64,000 bases of DNA from assembly GCF_905147045.1 (NCBI RefSeq), contig NC_065905.1:1798001-1862000 (forward strand), in the 5' to 3' direction. Source of the DNA: Nymphalis io. Lineage: Eukaryota; Arthropoda; Insecta; Lepidoptera; Nymphalidae. Below, one piece after another: positions 35,201 through 45,041 of this stretch. Each line of letters starts with the position of its first letter. Positions within the stretch are counted from its first letter, which is position 1. The notes below the pieces were generated by a model. It saw nothing but the letters and a program-made list of their open reading frames with translations. It was not told where the DNA came from and did no database searches. A program made the translations under genes and the position numbers.

Positions 35201-35232
35201 TCCAATGATATGTGATACTATTTTTATTACTT

Positions 35233-35424
35233 AAGCTAAAGGTCTCTCCTTTTTGAGGAGAAGTTTTGAAGGGTACTCCGCCAAGTAGCTGCGGGTGCAA
35301 GTTTCTACATGCACGAAATGAATTTTAAACGCAAATTAAGTACATGAAAATTGAATGGTACCCGGCTTAAGCTCGGAATCATCGGCTAAGATTCGCGTAT
35401 TCTAACCACTGAGCCATCACGGCT
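35233..35424 (-). repeat. SINE-B, internally deleted
   Basis: CTCTCCTTTTTGAGGAGAAG (tail side), AATTAAGTACATGAAAATT, and the head GATTCGCGTATTCTAACCACTGAGCCATCACGGC lie in order on minus. Confidence 0.7.
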
Positions 35425-35654
35425 CACTTAATTAATAAAAATCAATAATCAAAAGAAGACGAAGGTGCTGATTTTGTATAAAGAAAGCAGACGAGTTGGA
35501 CCAATTGTAAATGGTCACCTTATTCTTTAATATTTCAATGAAATAAATTATAGCATTAACGACAATGCAATAAATGTCTATAAACTTCCCACCAATGAGC
35601 AAGAGACTGAACAATTCCTTCCTTTCTAATGGAATAAAAACTTATTGCACTAAC

Positions 35655-35799
35655 ATCTACACAGCGAATTTGAAGGTTAAATTACACTACATGTTCAGAA
35701 ACAAGGTAGAATTTCATCCAATATAGTGGTGCTCGCCCTGATTTGAACTCGCGATCAATGGGTAAGATCTGTGCGTTCTACCCACTATTACATCTCAGC
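35655..35799 (-). repeat. SINE-B, diverged head half
   Basis: TAGTGGTGCTCGCCCTGATTTGAACTCGCGATCAATGGG and GTTCTACCCACTATTACATC mark the decayed B- and A-box regions on minus. Confidence 0.6.
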
Positions 35800-36101
35800 A
35801 ATAAGATCTAAATCAAATCAATATCAATCACGCAACAAAGTCCTCCATTAATCATCCTAATATTCAAGTCAGCTGTTATTTTATCAGATATTTAATGATG
35901 TTATTATTTAGTCAAGTTCGTTCTCCGAGTCATAACTAACAACTGCGACGGATGGAAGTGCGAGCTATATATAATCGCTTCTGGGAACATCGATGCGAGA
36001 CGAATTAATCGAATGACTCGACTGGTGAACGCGTCTGAATATTACAATCTCGTTTCAAATAAACATTTTCAAAAATGACCAAATGTAAGAGCGTTGGCGT
36101 G

Positions 36102-36240
36102 CAGTCTCCCATTGAGAAGGTTTGTGTAACTGATTTCACCATTCTGCTCCAGTGTGTGTTTTTATCTGACAGTTTCCTCACGATGTTTTCCTTAAGCAGT
36201 TAGCAAGAAATGAATTATAAACACGAATTAATCAAATGAG
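36102..36240 (-). repeat. SINE-B body fragment
   Basis: It shows CATTCTGCTCCAGTGTG, GTTTCCTCACGATGTTTTCC and a GAAATGAATTATAAACACGAATTAA segment, but no head. Confidence 0.55.
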
Positions 36241-36432
36241 TTGTTCTGAACGATCCCTATTTACTAGGCCATCAGGTTCCAAATGTACCTCGTAAATGTC
36301 TCACTGCTGTTAGGTTTTGTTTTAGTTAACCTTTACCACGAACACTAGATGAACTGTCGTGACGATCATACTTAATTCTGCTGAAGTGTTTATTTTCAAA
36401 ATAATACAAAAAAATAACTTGATGATTTAACG

Positions 36433-36492
36433 GCAGAAAAACTCAATATTTTTTGAGTGACCCAGCGTGCCAATAGACCAACGACGTAATCA
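36433..36492 (-). repeat. SINE-C head-side fragment
   Basis: GGCAGAAAAACTCAATATTTTTTG and the decayed head end CCAATAGACCAACGACGTAAT match SINE-C on minus. Confidence 0.4.
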
Positions 36493-36774
36493 TTTCAAAT
36501 AATTACTAGCCGACACGAGGATACATTATAAACAATTTGTCTGTATTTATTGTGTTACATTAATAAATATTTCATCGACACACAGACTTACATACTATTA
36601 ATATAAACTTCAATTGAAAAATAGGTACAACAAGGCTTTAAATATTTAAAAAAAAAATAGTACTAGAGCATCATAAATAATAAGAGGTTGTGAAGTTATA
36701 GGCTCCGATATTTTAATCGACTTTAGTAACGTATCTTCGATGTTCGACGCCGACTTAAGTTATTTTAACTGTAA

Positions 36775-37089
36775 TAATAATAATGATTACTTCAGACCGA
36801 TTTTAGCCACGTCGGCTAATCTCAGGAGAGATTAGCCAACTACGCAGGAGATATTATAGTGCACAAGTATATGCGTATATGCGCATACACAGGTGCACTC
36901 TCTATTCCCTAACTTTCATAATCCGACACGACCGGAAAAAGTTCAGACGTACGGCAGTGTACACAGTTCCTGCTACTGAGAATTTTCTGACAGAAAAACC
37001 CAATTACTTCTTATTGGCCCGACCTGGAAATTGAACCCAGGACCTCCAGGTCTGCGGCCTTACATCAAGCCACTGGACCAACGAGGTAG
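36775..37089 (-). repeat. SINE-C with internal deletion
   Basis: Both ends are good: the ATTATTATTATT tail side at 36775 and the head ACCTCGTTGGTCCAGTGGCTTG at 37089. The middle lost part of the CGCAGGACCAAC...GCACGTAA segment. An extra ATATGCGTATATGCGCATA expansion is present near 36868. Confidence 0.8.
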
Positions 37090-37264
37090 TATTTTAACTA
37101 TAGCGTCAATAGCGCGATGGTTTACGGGTCACCTAGCGGTGTAAAAGTCGCAGATTCTTGTCTTGTTCCCGACCTCCTGGCACGCATCAAGCTTAATTGG
37201 AGGCGTAAAAAAGGAGATACGCCTTTAAACAATCGGGCATTGCTTTTTAATAAAAAAATACTTT
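37090..37264. other. unassigned sequence
   Basis: Nothing recognised. A short GC-richer piece at 37120-37220 has no frame. Confidence 0.3.
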
Positions 37265-37490
37265 ATTAGTTTCATAAGTACCAGGAAACCATAAAGGCAT
37301 AAATACATGAAAGTCATTACAAAAAAGGAATGATTTCTTTATTTAAAAAAAAAATCACATTCGCCAAAACGCAGATCGATACTATTTGTTTACCGATTTC
37401 ATAAGTACCAGGTAACCATAAATATAAGTAGATAAAGGTCTTACAAACAAAAGATTTCGTTTAAACTCATTCAAGTGTCGCCAAAACGTC
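37265..37490. repeat. diverged tandem duplication, units of about 117-127 bp
   Basis: Unit 1 starts at TTCATAAGTACCAGGAAACC (37271) and unit 2 at TTCATAAGTACCAGGTAACC (37398). Both then have a CATAAA...AAGTC/GTCTTACAAA stretch, a GATTTC-TTT-AAA stretch and TCGCCAAAACG (about 37361 and 37478). Small indels account for the uneven spacing. No mobile element in the window resembles the unit. Confidence 0.7.
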
Positions 37491-38268
37491 TGAAAATTTA
37501 CTCAACAATTTTACTAAAACTATTTCAGATTTAAAAGTATAGTTAGGTACATTAACTGAGTCTATCTAGCACCTAGGGGGTGGCCACCCACCCTGTCGCC
37601 TTCGGTGTTTCTTTTTTGCCGGCTCCTTCGTTCCGATATTAAGCACTATGTTAAACGCATTACTTTACTTGGCACATTATAAAATATTTAAAAATAAATG
37701 TTTACTTATAAAATTCAACTACGTATTTACGTATTCAAACTTTATTTGTATATTTACAAATTATCCGCTACAAATGGAACACAAAAACGTATGCATTCCT
37801 ACATACACATGCACACACATATAGGGAAACAGAGAGAGACAGAAACACACAAAATTCTTCTAAAAAACAATAAGGTCACTGCAATGAATTCCATGGCTGT
37901 TCAATATATTAGTGCTCAAATTGTCGATGGGTCATTTGAGCTAATACACCCAGTGGCTGAGTGATGCTTGAGACCTGCAATTTGAGTAAAAAGTCATACA
38001 AATTCCTGTTAAAATACTATAATAGCAATATATGAGGCTTAGTTCTGTTCGTAAGAGTTCGTTCATAAAACTAAAAACATACTATTTAATTGCTTTATAT
38101 TCTTTTCATTCGATACAAAATGTATGCACGATATAGTAAAAGCTCACTTGGAAAATATTATACTGAATTTACCGAAATAAAACCCTTGTGTATATTAAAA
38201 TCGATTTTGTCAAAGATGCCAGTTTATCGATTATTATTTTATTAAGACAAAATTAAGAGCATAATGAG
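37491..38268. other. unassigned AT-rich sequence
   Basis: There is a short GC-rich patch at 37571-37630 (TAGGGGGTGGCCACCCACCC, containing a 5-bp stem). The 88-codon ORF at 37698-37964 is low-complexity in part and unrecognised. Confidence 0.35.
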
Positions 38269-38332
38269 AACCGAGACACCTCATTGGACAGAACACGTGG
38301 TTTTTAAACGAAGATCGCATGTTCAAAAACAA
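38269..38332 (+). repeat. SINE-B head remnant
   Basis: AGAACCGAGACACCTCATTGG and CGAAGATCGCATGTTCAAAAAC are a decayed SINE-B tRNA-like head. Confidence 0.35.
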
Positions 38333-39199
38333 ACTATCCGCAATAATTAATCGTCAGCTGATAATATCTCTATCGTAATCGTTACCCATTTCTTTGTTAC
38401 TTTTTATTTGATTTTTCTAAAGGAAATTGAGTAACCTGCCTAATCAACATCTCACACTGCTCCATAAAATATTATCTTATATTCTTAATTAAGCGTAAAT
38501 AATAATAATTTATCATAAACCTACTTTTCCTGCCTAAAATCATTCCTAAGACAATTTGACATTGCAAAGAATTTCGTATTAAAAAAAGAAAATTTGTATT
38601 TAGAAGCTAATGTTTTCAACATTACAATATACAACTTAAATAGAAAACATTTCGAATATGGAATTCGAATTTTGATTTTAATTTGAACTCCGAATGCAAT
38701 TTTAAAAAACGAATAATTTTGATATTTAAAATTAAATTATTGTCGACGGGCAGACGCAACGATTTCTTTCACTAAGCGTATTAACGACGTCGCCGGTGCG
38801 ATATTGCTTCGTAGTTGTATTTCTAGTTAACTTTGCCGTTAAAATTGAAATTCCATTAAGGAGATTGCTTTTTAGAGTGTCGACTATGTGGTGAGGTGGG
38901 GGGAGACGGTCCTTCCTATTGGGGATTACAAAGTACATATATCATGCAATATTTTATTTATTACTACTTTACTAATACGATATTACTGCTTTTTAGGTTA
39001 GTTTTTTATCGATATAAAGTATATTATTTATAAATCTTTATATAATAAACAAAAAATAAATAAAACACATATTTTTATTGTTTAAGATTAAATTAAGTAG
39101 TCATACCAATTATTATATAAAATTAAATAGCTATATAAACTTTTTAACGCATAAAATGAACTCGAAAAAAATAAACATTTTAAAACTGAAGTTCGTTCA
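38333..39199. other. unassigned sequence
   Basis: It is mostly AT-rich. A CpG-containing segment at 38740-38930 (TTAACGACGTCGCCGGTGCG, GTGGTGAGGTGGGGGGAGAC) has a 68-codon minus ORF but no recognisable protein features. Confidence 0.35.
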
Positions 39200-39992
39200 G
39201 GATTCTATGTAAAAGGTCGTTGCCAATCGGCCTGCGTTTACGTAAACGAACACCCATGTACGAGAAAAAAGTCCTGGAAAATCTACGTGACGTAACACCG
39301 ATAGCCAATGGCGGATCGAACCTTCGTTTTCCAAACGCAAACTCCAATTGACCCCTCCAATGATATTAAATAAACTTTATTCTTTTGAAATAAGAGCGAA
39401 CGGAATAGCAGCACGGATCATGATTATTTGGTAACAGTTCTATCGAGAACGAACGCTCGCTCGTCATTGGTTGATTGGTTCCGCGCGATTGGGCAGCACG
39501 GCGCACACTCGAACCGATACACGTTCGACGTTTGAATATGAGCTGAAACCGCCTTCGATAGGTATTTTACTGCGTCGCGATCAATGTAGGCACCGTTTGA
39601 TTTGTGACGCGTCGTTACATGATCGGTCAATGAGACAGAGCCCACTGATTGGCGCGTATTGATAGCTAATATTCGATTTTCGAACTTGTATATTTTTTTT
39701 ATTCTAAGCGAAAAAAATAATATTTACTATCAAGAAATTAAATCTTGACTTTATATCTTTCTGTAATAAATCACTTTTCAAATGTTTATTAAGTAATATG
39801 TTAATGAAATTTCTCATTTTTTCTCTAAAACTTATATAGAAGGATACCTTACAAGAAAATTCAATTAAAAAATGGAATCACCGAAAGTTGCCAGAATAAA
39901 AAATAATAAAAACAAACCGATATCCATTCGCTTTAATAAGCGTAATGAATCCGAACCAATGAAAAATGGCGGCCGAAAAAAAAAAGATGGCG
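39200..39992. promoter_or_regulatory. CCAAT-rich, CpG-richer candidate promoter block
   Basis: CCAAT pentamers in one or other orientation recur at about 39214 (GCCAATCGG), 39304 (GCCAATGG), 39345, 39357, 39466 and 39474 (ATTGGTTGATTGG), 39489 and 39651. Also present are a TGACGTAAC (CRE-like) word near 39290, a CpG-dense stretch at 39420-39650, and two YY1/Pho-type words, AAAATGGCGGC (39963) and AAGATGGCG (39984). The opposing ORFs at 39424-39645 (minus) and 39471-39662 (plus) have no features of a protein. It could equally be a conserved enhancer, and no transcript start is proven. Confidence 0.35.
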
Positions 39993-40020
39993 AAAACTCG
40001 CCTGAATGAATCCTCGCTGA

Positions 40021-40620
40021 ACAGCCATTAATAAAAAAACCATCCTAGTTCGCTGTTACCTAATATTTAACTAACAGATAAGGCAAATATATGCGCTTTT
40101 CCGTGTACTTATTTGAAATGTGAAAATATTTTTCCAACGTCGCTTCTAGGCTCTGAAAGGCGAATGTCGCAACTGTAATTTATTTAATACTGTCACGTAA
40201 TTATATTATTCGGTGATGGTCTGTCTGCTTATAGCTACGAAACCGGTTTTGTAAATGCAATAACCTATGTTCAATGCCATGTTATGTTCTAAAATTGATA
40301 TCAAATTATGATAATTAATTCGGTTTCTGACAGTAATTCTCTGTGATCCAGTATATTTTCAGACAATGGACACGATAGCCAAATGACGTGAAGCTTAAAT
40401 TTACGTCTTTAAATCGGATATTTTATTATAAAAAATATGAATAAATTGCATAAAATAATAAAAATGTCAGTTGCCACCCTTTGAAATCGGCGTCCGTAGC
40501 TAGATATTTGCCGTTCGGTGGAGGCATCGCGCTAGTTCACTATTGATCTGACGATACACCGAGCTGTAGATATTAATTTAGGTACATACAGACATTACCC
40601 TCATTTTTTAAATATATATA
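40021..40620. other. unassigned sequence
   Basis: No gene or repeat is recognised up to the SINE-A boundary at 40621. Confidence 0.35.
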
Positions 40621-40680
40621 TTAGGAAGGTGGACAGTCTGATGGTAAATCACCACCACCGCCCATAGATATTAGAACTGT

Positions 40681-40692
40681 AAGATATATTGA
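40681..40692. repeat. target-site duplication, left copy
   Basis: AAGATATATTGA, identical to 44603-44614. Confidence 0.85.
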
Positions 40693-41395
40693 TAGTCCAG
40701 AGGGTGGATCTAACAGTTATCTGTCCGATAGCTGGTTGGAATCACTACGGGTACGCGACCCCGGACTGCTCTAGCTACTAGTGTCACATTCCTGTATCTT
40801 CCGTGATCACAGTATCCTCACCCCTCTCCTTGATACGCTGTTTCCCAAAATTATCCCAGCGTCACGCCAAAGAAGAAGGAAAACTAATATTAAACCCGGA
40901 GCGGTGCCTCCGTTTAGGCGTAAGCCAGTCACCTGCGGCCAAACCAGCACCACACGTATTGACTCGTCATTCCTGCGGATCCTGCTGGGGAGGAGGAGAG
41001 GGTGGCATGGGTACTGGGCAAGCCCGTGTTGCCATAAAGTCGCCAGGCCCAGGCGTAGCAGCATCCACGGAGAGGACACTTCGCTCACCTGTCTTGCAGG
41101 TGGAAAACAACACGGAGAGTGGCAGTCACCGGTTATAAGTCAGCACGAATAGGCGTAAGTGCGGACGCCAGGGGCCACTCTTGACAGTAGGAGGATCCAT
41201 CGTAGATCCATTGATCAGTTACCGCCTGCTTTAAGTCGGGCAGCCCCCGATCAATAAGGTACTGATCCGCCTCAGCGTTAACTTGTTCCGCCTGGGTGAA
41301 CGGAACACAAGCCTTACAGCTAGACGTTGACGCTGTGACATTATCCACCTGCTCAAAGGAACATAAATCCCAAAACCCACACCAACGCTGCTTAC

Positions 41396-44296
41396 ATGCG
41401 CTTTGCGACATGGAATGTCCGAACGATGAGGACAGGCTTCCCGAACACCTACGGAAGCTCCGATTGCGCCCAAGAACTGCGCAAAACTTACAGTATCGAC
41501 GTGGAGCTTACAAGGCTCAATATTGATATTGTAGCCTTACAAGAGACCAGAACTGAAGACGAAGGGTCTTTGCGTGAAGCTAACTACACTTTTTACTGGA
41601 AGGGCAAGAGTTCCTTGGAAACACGAGAGCATGGTGTAGGTTTCGCGGTTCGAAACCATCTCATCAACGCCATAGAAACACCTGTAGGCGTTTCCGAGCG
41701 AATTATGGTCTTGCGTCTAAACACAAAAAGCGGCTTTGTCACGCTAATTTCCGCTTACGCACCGACGCTTAGTTCAAAACCCGAGACCAAGGATCAATTC
41801 TACGGCCAGCTCGATGAGACAGTGCGCAGGGTAAATCCAACTGACGGACTGCATATTTTGGGTGACTTTAATGCCCGCGTCGGTCAGGGCACATCAGCCT
41901 GGCCTGAATGCCTCGGTGCACACGGCATAGGGAAGCTTAACGACAACGGACAACGACTGTTGGAGTTTTGCTCAAAGCACCAGCTGTGTGTTACCAACAC
42001 CTTTTTTAAAGGCAAAATGATGCGGAAAGTCTCGTGGATGCACCCTCGATCTAAACACTGGCACCAATTAGACCTTGCTCTTACAAGAAGGAGGGATCTA
42101 CGGGAAACGCTCCACACGCGGGCGTTTCACAGTGCCGATTGTGACACCGATCACAGCCTCGTTGCTACTAAAGTCCGACTTGTCCCTAGAAGAGTCCATT
42201 CTTCCAAGCCACCCGGTCGTAAAAAGATAAATCTTTTCAAGACTTGTGACATGGAAGTAGTGGAGTCATTTGGGGAACTCGTCCGCGAAGAAGTTGCAAC
42301 TTGGGATAGTACGGCATCAGCGCGAGTCGAATGGGAAAAAGTCAAGTCTCTTCTCACTGACACTGCAGGCAAGATTTTTGGCTATAAAAAGGCAAAATCT
42401 TACGACTGGTTTCAAGAAAACGAGGAGCACTTACTTCCCTTGATTGACTCGAAACGCCAAGCCGCTTTAAATTTTCGCCTTAACCCTTGCGATGCGACGC
42501 GTAAAGATCTCACGAAGGCAAAAGCCTCACTCCAGCGTAGCACGCGCTTCTTTGTAAATGCGTATTGGACAGAGCTTTGCCAAAGCATCCAAGCGTGCGC
42601 AAACGCGGGGGATATTGGCGGGGTGTACGCGGGCATCAAAAGAGCTCTTGGACCTACTCCAAAAAAGACGGCACCTCTCAAGGAAACCGACGGTTCTGTT
42701 ATAACAGACAGCACCCGTCAGATGGCAAGATGGGTAGAATACTACAAGGGGCTCTACTCGCGCCCAGTGGATATTCAGCCAGAAGCAATGGAGCTTGTCC
42801 CGAATCTGGCAACTTGGCACGAGCTAGACGTTGCACCCACAGTAGAGGAACTTTATCTGGCCGTCAAGAAGCTCAAATGCGGAAAGAGCCCCGGAAAAGA
42901 CGACGTTGTCACCGAAGTCGTCAAGCTTGAGTGCCTCTTGCCCATCCTTCATAACCACCTGGCTAAGTGCTGGGAAGAAAACTACATCCCTCAGGATATG
43001 CGAGATTCTAACATCGTCACTCTTTATAAAGGCAAAGGCGATCGTGGCGACTGCAACTGTTACCGCGGTATATCTCTTCTTAGCATCGTCGGTAAAGCCT
43101 TTGCCAGGGCCATTTTAGGCAAACTACAAAGGCTCGCCGACCGCGTATACCCTGAAGCACAATGTGGTTTTAGGTCCCAACGGTCAACTGTCGACATGAT
43201 ATTTTCACTCAGACAGCTACAAGAAAAGTGTAGGGAGCAACATACCCCCCTAGTCATTGCATTTGTAGACCTAAATAAGGCTTTTGACTCCGTGAGCAGA
43301 GAGGGGTTGTACTCGGTTCTTGTCAGAATTGGATGCCCCCCAAAACTCCTAAGGATAGTGCAATCGTTCCACGAAGGTATGGAAGTCACCGTCCTGCACA
43401 ATGGCAACGCATCCACGCCATTCGACGTACGCCGTGGCGTTCGTCAAGGTTGTGCACTGGCCCCCACCTTGTTCGGAATATTCTTCTCGGTGCTTCTGAA
43501 GGTTGCTTTTGGAGATGAACAGCAAGGCGTCCACTTACACACGCGAACCGATGGTAGGCTGTACAACATCTCAATGCTCAAGTCCAAACGCTACAGGGAG
43601 GACCTATTTGTAGATAGTCTCCTCTTCGCTGACGACGCTGCCTTCGTTGCTCATGACCAAGCTCAACTGCAGAGTCTAATGGACAAATTTGCCAGAGCGT
43701 GCGACCTCTTCTCAATGTCCATAAACTGCAAGAAGACCGTTATTTTAGCGCAAGGATGTTTAGAGCAACCAGTCATCTTGCTTAACGGCGCACCTTTACA
43801 GGTGGTTAACAAATTTTGCTACCTTGGGTCGCATTTGTCAAGCAATCTCTCGCTTGATGCAGAGATCGACTTCCGCATCGGCAAAGCAGCCTCTATGTTC
43901 GGGAGGCTCTGTTCAAGGGCTTGGGATAACAGACACCTTACGGTAAAAACGAAAATGCTTGTTTACCAATCATGTGTCCTAAGCACACTCTTGTATGGAG
44001 CAGAAACGTGGACAACGTACGCAAAACAAGAACGCCGACTAAACACATTTCACTTGCGCTGTCTTCGGAACATTCTGGGCATCACATGGCAGGATCGCGT
44101 GACAAACGAGTCTGTTCTAGGCAAGGCACAGCTGCCTAGCATCATGGCCATTCTAAAAAAAAAAACGGTTACGGTGGCTGGGACACGTGCATCGAATGGA
44201 GCAGACCCGTCTTCCAAGGCAAATACTACTGGGAGAGGTTGTGGATGCAAAGAGGTCTGTTGGGCGGCCTATGCTCCGTTACAAAGATTGCGCTAA
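41396..44296 (+). CDS. LINE ORF: APE-type endonuclease plus reverse transcriptase
   Basis: The frame has 966 codons from an ATG at 41396. The endonuclease (about residues 1-255) starts RFATWN, with N7, E50 in ALQETR, Y121-A-P, D157 and N159 in GDFNARVG, D226, and D252-H253 in the final TDH, so the metal-binding and catalytic set looks complete. A linker of about 240 residues follows. The reverse transcriptase (about 495-760) has GKDDVV, YRGISLL, GFRSQRST, AFVDLNKAFD (D625), GVRQGCALAPTLF and the catalytic FADD (D746, D747). A thumb-like region contains FCYLGSHLS and LLYGAETW. The protein would nick target DNA and prime reverse transcription there. From residue 921, at the A11 run (44155-44165), the frame no longer resembles the family and ends at 44296. 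The true continuation is in the next frame. Antisense ORFs in this interval are shadows. Confidence 0.9.
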   Translation: MRFATWNVRTMRTGFPNTYGSSDCAQELRKTYSIDVELTRLNIDIVALQETRTEDEGSLREANYTFYWKGKSSLETREHGVGFAVRNHLINAIETPVGVSERIMVLRLNTKSGFVTLISAYAPTLSSKPETKDQFYGQLDETVRRVNPTDGLHILGDFNARVGQGTSAWPECLGAHGIGKLNDNGQRLLEFCSKHQLCVTNTFFKGKMMRKVSWMHPRSKHWHQLDLALTRRRDLRETLHTRAFHSADCDTDHSLVATKVRLVPRRVHSSKPPGRKKINLFKTCDMEVVESFGELVREEVATWDSTASARVEWEKVKSLLTDTAGKIFGYKKAKSYDWFQENEEHLLPLIDSKRQAALNFRLNPCDATRKDLTKAKASLQRSTRFFVNAYWTELCQSIQACANAGDIGGVYAGIKRALGPTPKKTAPLKETDGSVITDSTRQMARWVEYYKGLYSRPVDIQPEAMELVPNLATWHELDVAPTVEELYLAVKKLKCGKSPGKDDVVTEVVKLECLLPILHNHLAKCWEENYIPQDMRDSNIVTLYKGKGDRGDCNCYRGISLLSIVGKAFARAILGKLQRLADRVYPEAQCGFRSQRSTVDMIFSLRQLQEKCREQHTPLVIAFVDLNKAFDSVSREGLYSVLVRIGCPPKLLRIVQSFHEGMEVTVLHNGNASTPFDVRRGVRQGCALAPTLFGIFFSVLLKVAFGDEQQGVHLHTRTDGRLYNISMLKSKRYREDLFVDSLLFADDAAFVAHDQAQLQSLMDKFARACDLFSMSINCKKTVILAQGCLEQPVILLNGAPLQVVNKFCYLGSHLSSNLSLDAEIDFRIGKAASMFGRLCSRAWDNRHLTVKTKMLVYQSCVLSTLLYGAETWTTYAKQERRLNTFHLRCLRNILGITWQDRVTNESVLGKAQLPSIMAILKKKTVTVAGTRASNGADPSSKANTTGRGCGCKEVCWAAYAPLQRLR

Positions 44297-44570
44297 GCGT
44301 GATATGGTTGCGTTTAACATCCCTAGCAATCGATGGGAGGAACTGGCAGAGGACCGTGCCAAGTGGCGACGCCTTATTCACGAAGGTCAATCAAAGCATG
44401 ACAATGACTGGTTTAAACTACTAAAAGAAAAACGCACTAGGCGTTATGAGCGGGCTTCAAACCCCCGCCCATCTGGGGGCGCATACACTTGTCGGAAGTG
44501 CGGCCGGAGGATCCTCTCTCGCATTGGTCTTTTCAGTCATGAACGCAGGTGCCTTCGCGATGCCGCTTAA
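44166..44570 (+). CDS. LINE ORF C-terminal part in shifted frame, with zinc finger
   Basis: This frame continues the family pattern straight after the A11 run: RLRWLGHVHRM, LPRQILLGEV, GRPMLRYKD, a W-E-x-L-A-x-D-R-x-K-W segment, then a basic stretch. It ends with a finger-like C-R-K-C ... H-E-R-R-C (C2HC spacing close to C2H2) before the TAA at 44568-44570. In related elements these segments are fused to the RT, so here a single-base frame change separates them. It has no start codon of its own and would need frameshifting to be made. Confidence 0.8.
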   Translation, partial: RLRWLGHVHRMEQTRLPRQILLGEVVDAKRSVGRPMLRYKDCAKRDMVAFNIPSNRWEELAEDRAKWRRLIHEGQSKHDNDWFKLLKEKRTRRYERASNPRPSGGAYTCRKCGRRILSRIGLFSHERRCLRDAA

Positions 44571-44602
44571 ATCATCTGTCAAAGATGCAGAGGCCTATAT
44601 AT

Positions 44603-44614
44603 AAGATATATTGA
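44603..44614. repeat. target-site duplication, right copy
   Basis: AAGATATATTGA, identical to 40681-40692. The interrupted SINE-A resumes directly after it. Confidence 0.85.
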
Positions 44615-44807
44615 CCATACCTTACATCATTGCGCTACTGAACTTGGGTACTAAGATGTAATGTCCCTTGTGCCCGGAGCTACACTGGCGGACTCGCCTT
44701 TCAAACCGGAACAAAAAATACGGAATATCTGATGAGTGTGTGGTACCTACACAGATAGGCTTGCACAAAGCCCTACCACCATATAAATAATATCAACATG
44801 AGATAGA

Positions 44808-44875
44808 TAGCCGAAATGGTGGCAGGAATTATATCTAGTTAAACGATTATCACGGGTTCAAATCCGAACGAGCAC
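44808..44875 (+). repeat. SINE-B head fragment
   Basis: GATAGCCGAAATGGTGGCAGG and ATCACGGGTTCAAATCCGAACGAGCAC are a tRNA-like SINE-B head. It is broken off exactly where the inverted repeat starts. Confidence 0.6.
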
Positions 44876-44918
44876 AACCATTCTTTACAATGCCACAGCG
44901 GCATTGTAAAGAATGGTT
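44876..44918. repeat. perfect 19-bp inverted repeat, 5-nt loop
   Basis: The left arm AACCATTCTTTACAATGCC (44876-44894), loop ACAGC and right arm (44900-44918) are exact reverse complements. The right arm is SINE-A sequence in its normal context and the left arm is an inverted copy of it. Confidence 0.95.
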
Positions 44919-44962
44919 AATATTTCTTACATCGCCAATGTCTATACACGGTGGTGACATTT
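44900..44962 (+). repeat. SINE-A fragment
   Basis: GGTTAATATTTCTTACATCG and CCAATGTCTATACACGGTGGTGAC correspond to the SINE-A 3' half, truncated before the stem-loop. Confidence 0.7.
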
Positions 44963-45041
44963 AAAATATTTATCGAGTAATTCACGAAAGATCATCGACC
45001 GCCGACACGTACACATACACGTGACAGAACTAAATCAGCTA

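Larger units (their letters stand above)
40693..44602 (+). mobile_element. apparently full-length non-LTR retrotransposon, about 3.9 kb
   Basis: The element lies between perfect 12-bp target-site duplications. It has a 5' leader of about 700 bp (40693-41395), one long ORF with endonuclease and reverse transcriptase continued in a second frame, and a very short 3' UTR of about 30 bp ending CCTATATAT without a poly(A) tail. The short 3' end without poly(A), the 3-4 kb size and the single-ORF layout fit the RTE group and its relatives. The RT core resembles proteins often annotated as craniofacial development protein 2-like, but I cannot fix the clade by eye. The leader contains overlapping small ORFs (40781-41152, 40803-41138) with no recognisable domain. 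GC content and codon use are far above the host background. Confidence 0.9.
40621..44780 (-). repeat. SINE-A copy split by a LINE insertion
   Basis: The two halves are at 40621-40692 (GGAAGGTGGACAGTCTGATGG ... GAACTGTAAG) and 44603-44780 (ATTGCGCTACTGAACTTGGG ... CACAAAGCCCTACCACC). Together they make one ordinary minus-strand SINE-A. The break falls in the segment that reads ACTGTAAGAAATATT in other copies. Confidence 0.85.

Noticed and set aside
39424..39662. Opposing ORFs in the CCAAT-rich block as protein genes
   Set aside because: Both strands are open only because the block is GC-richer. Neither peptide shows domain features, and a regulatory explanation fits better.
41884..44250. Antisense and out-of-frame ORFs inside the LINE
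   Set aside because: Shadows of the GC-rich LINE coding frame. None has a recognisable motif.
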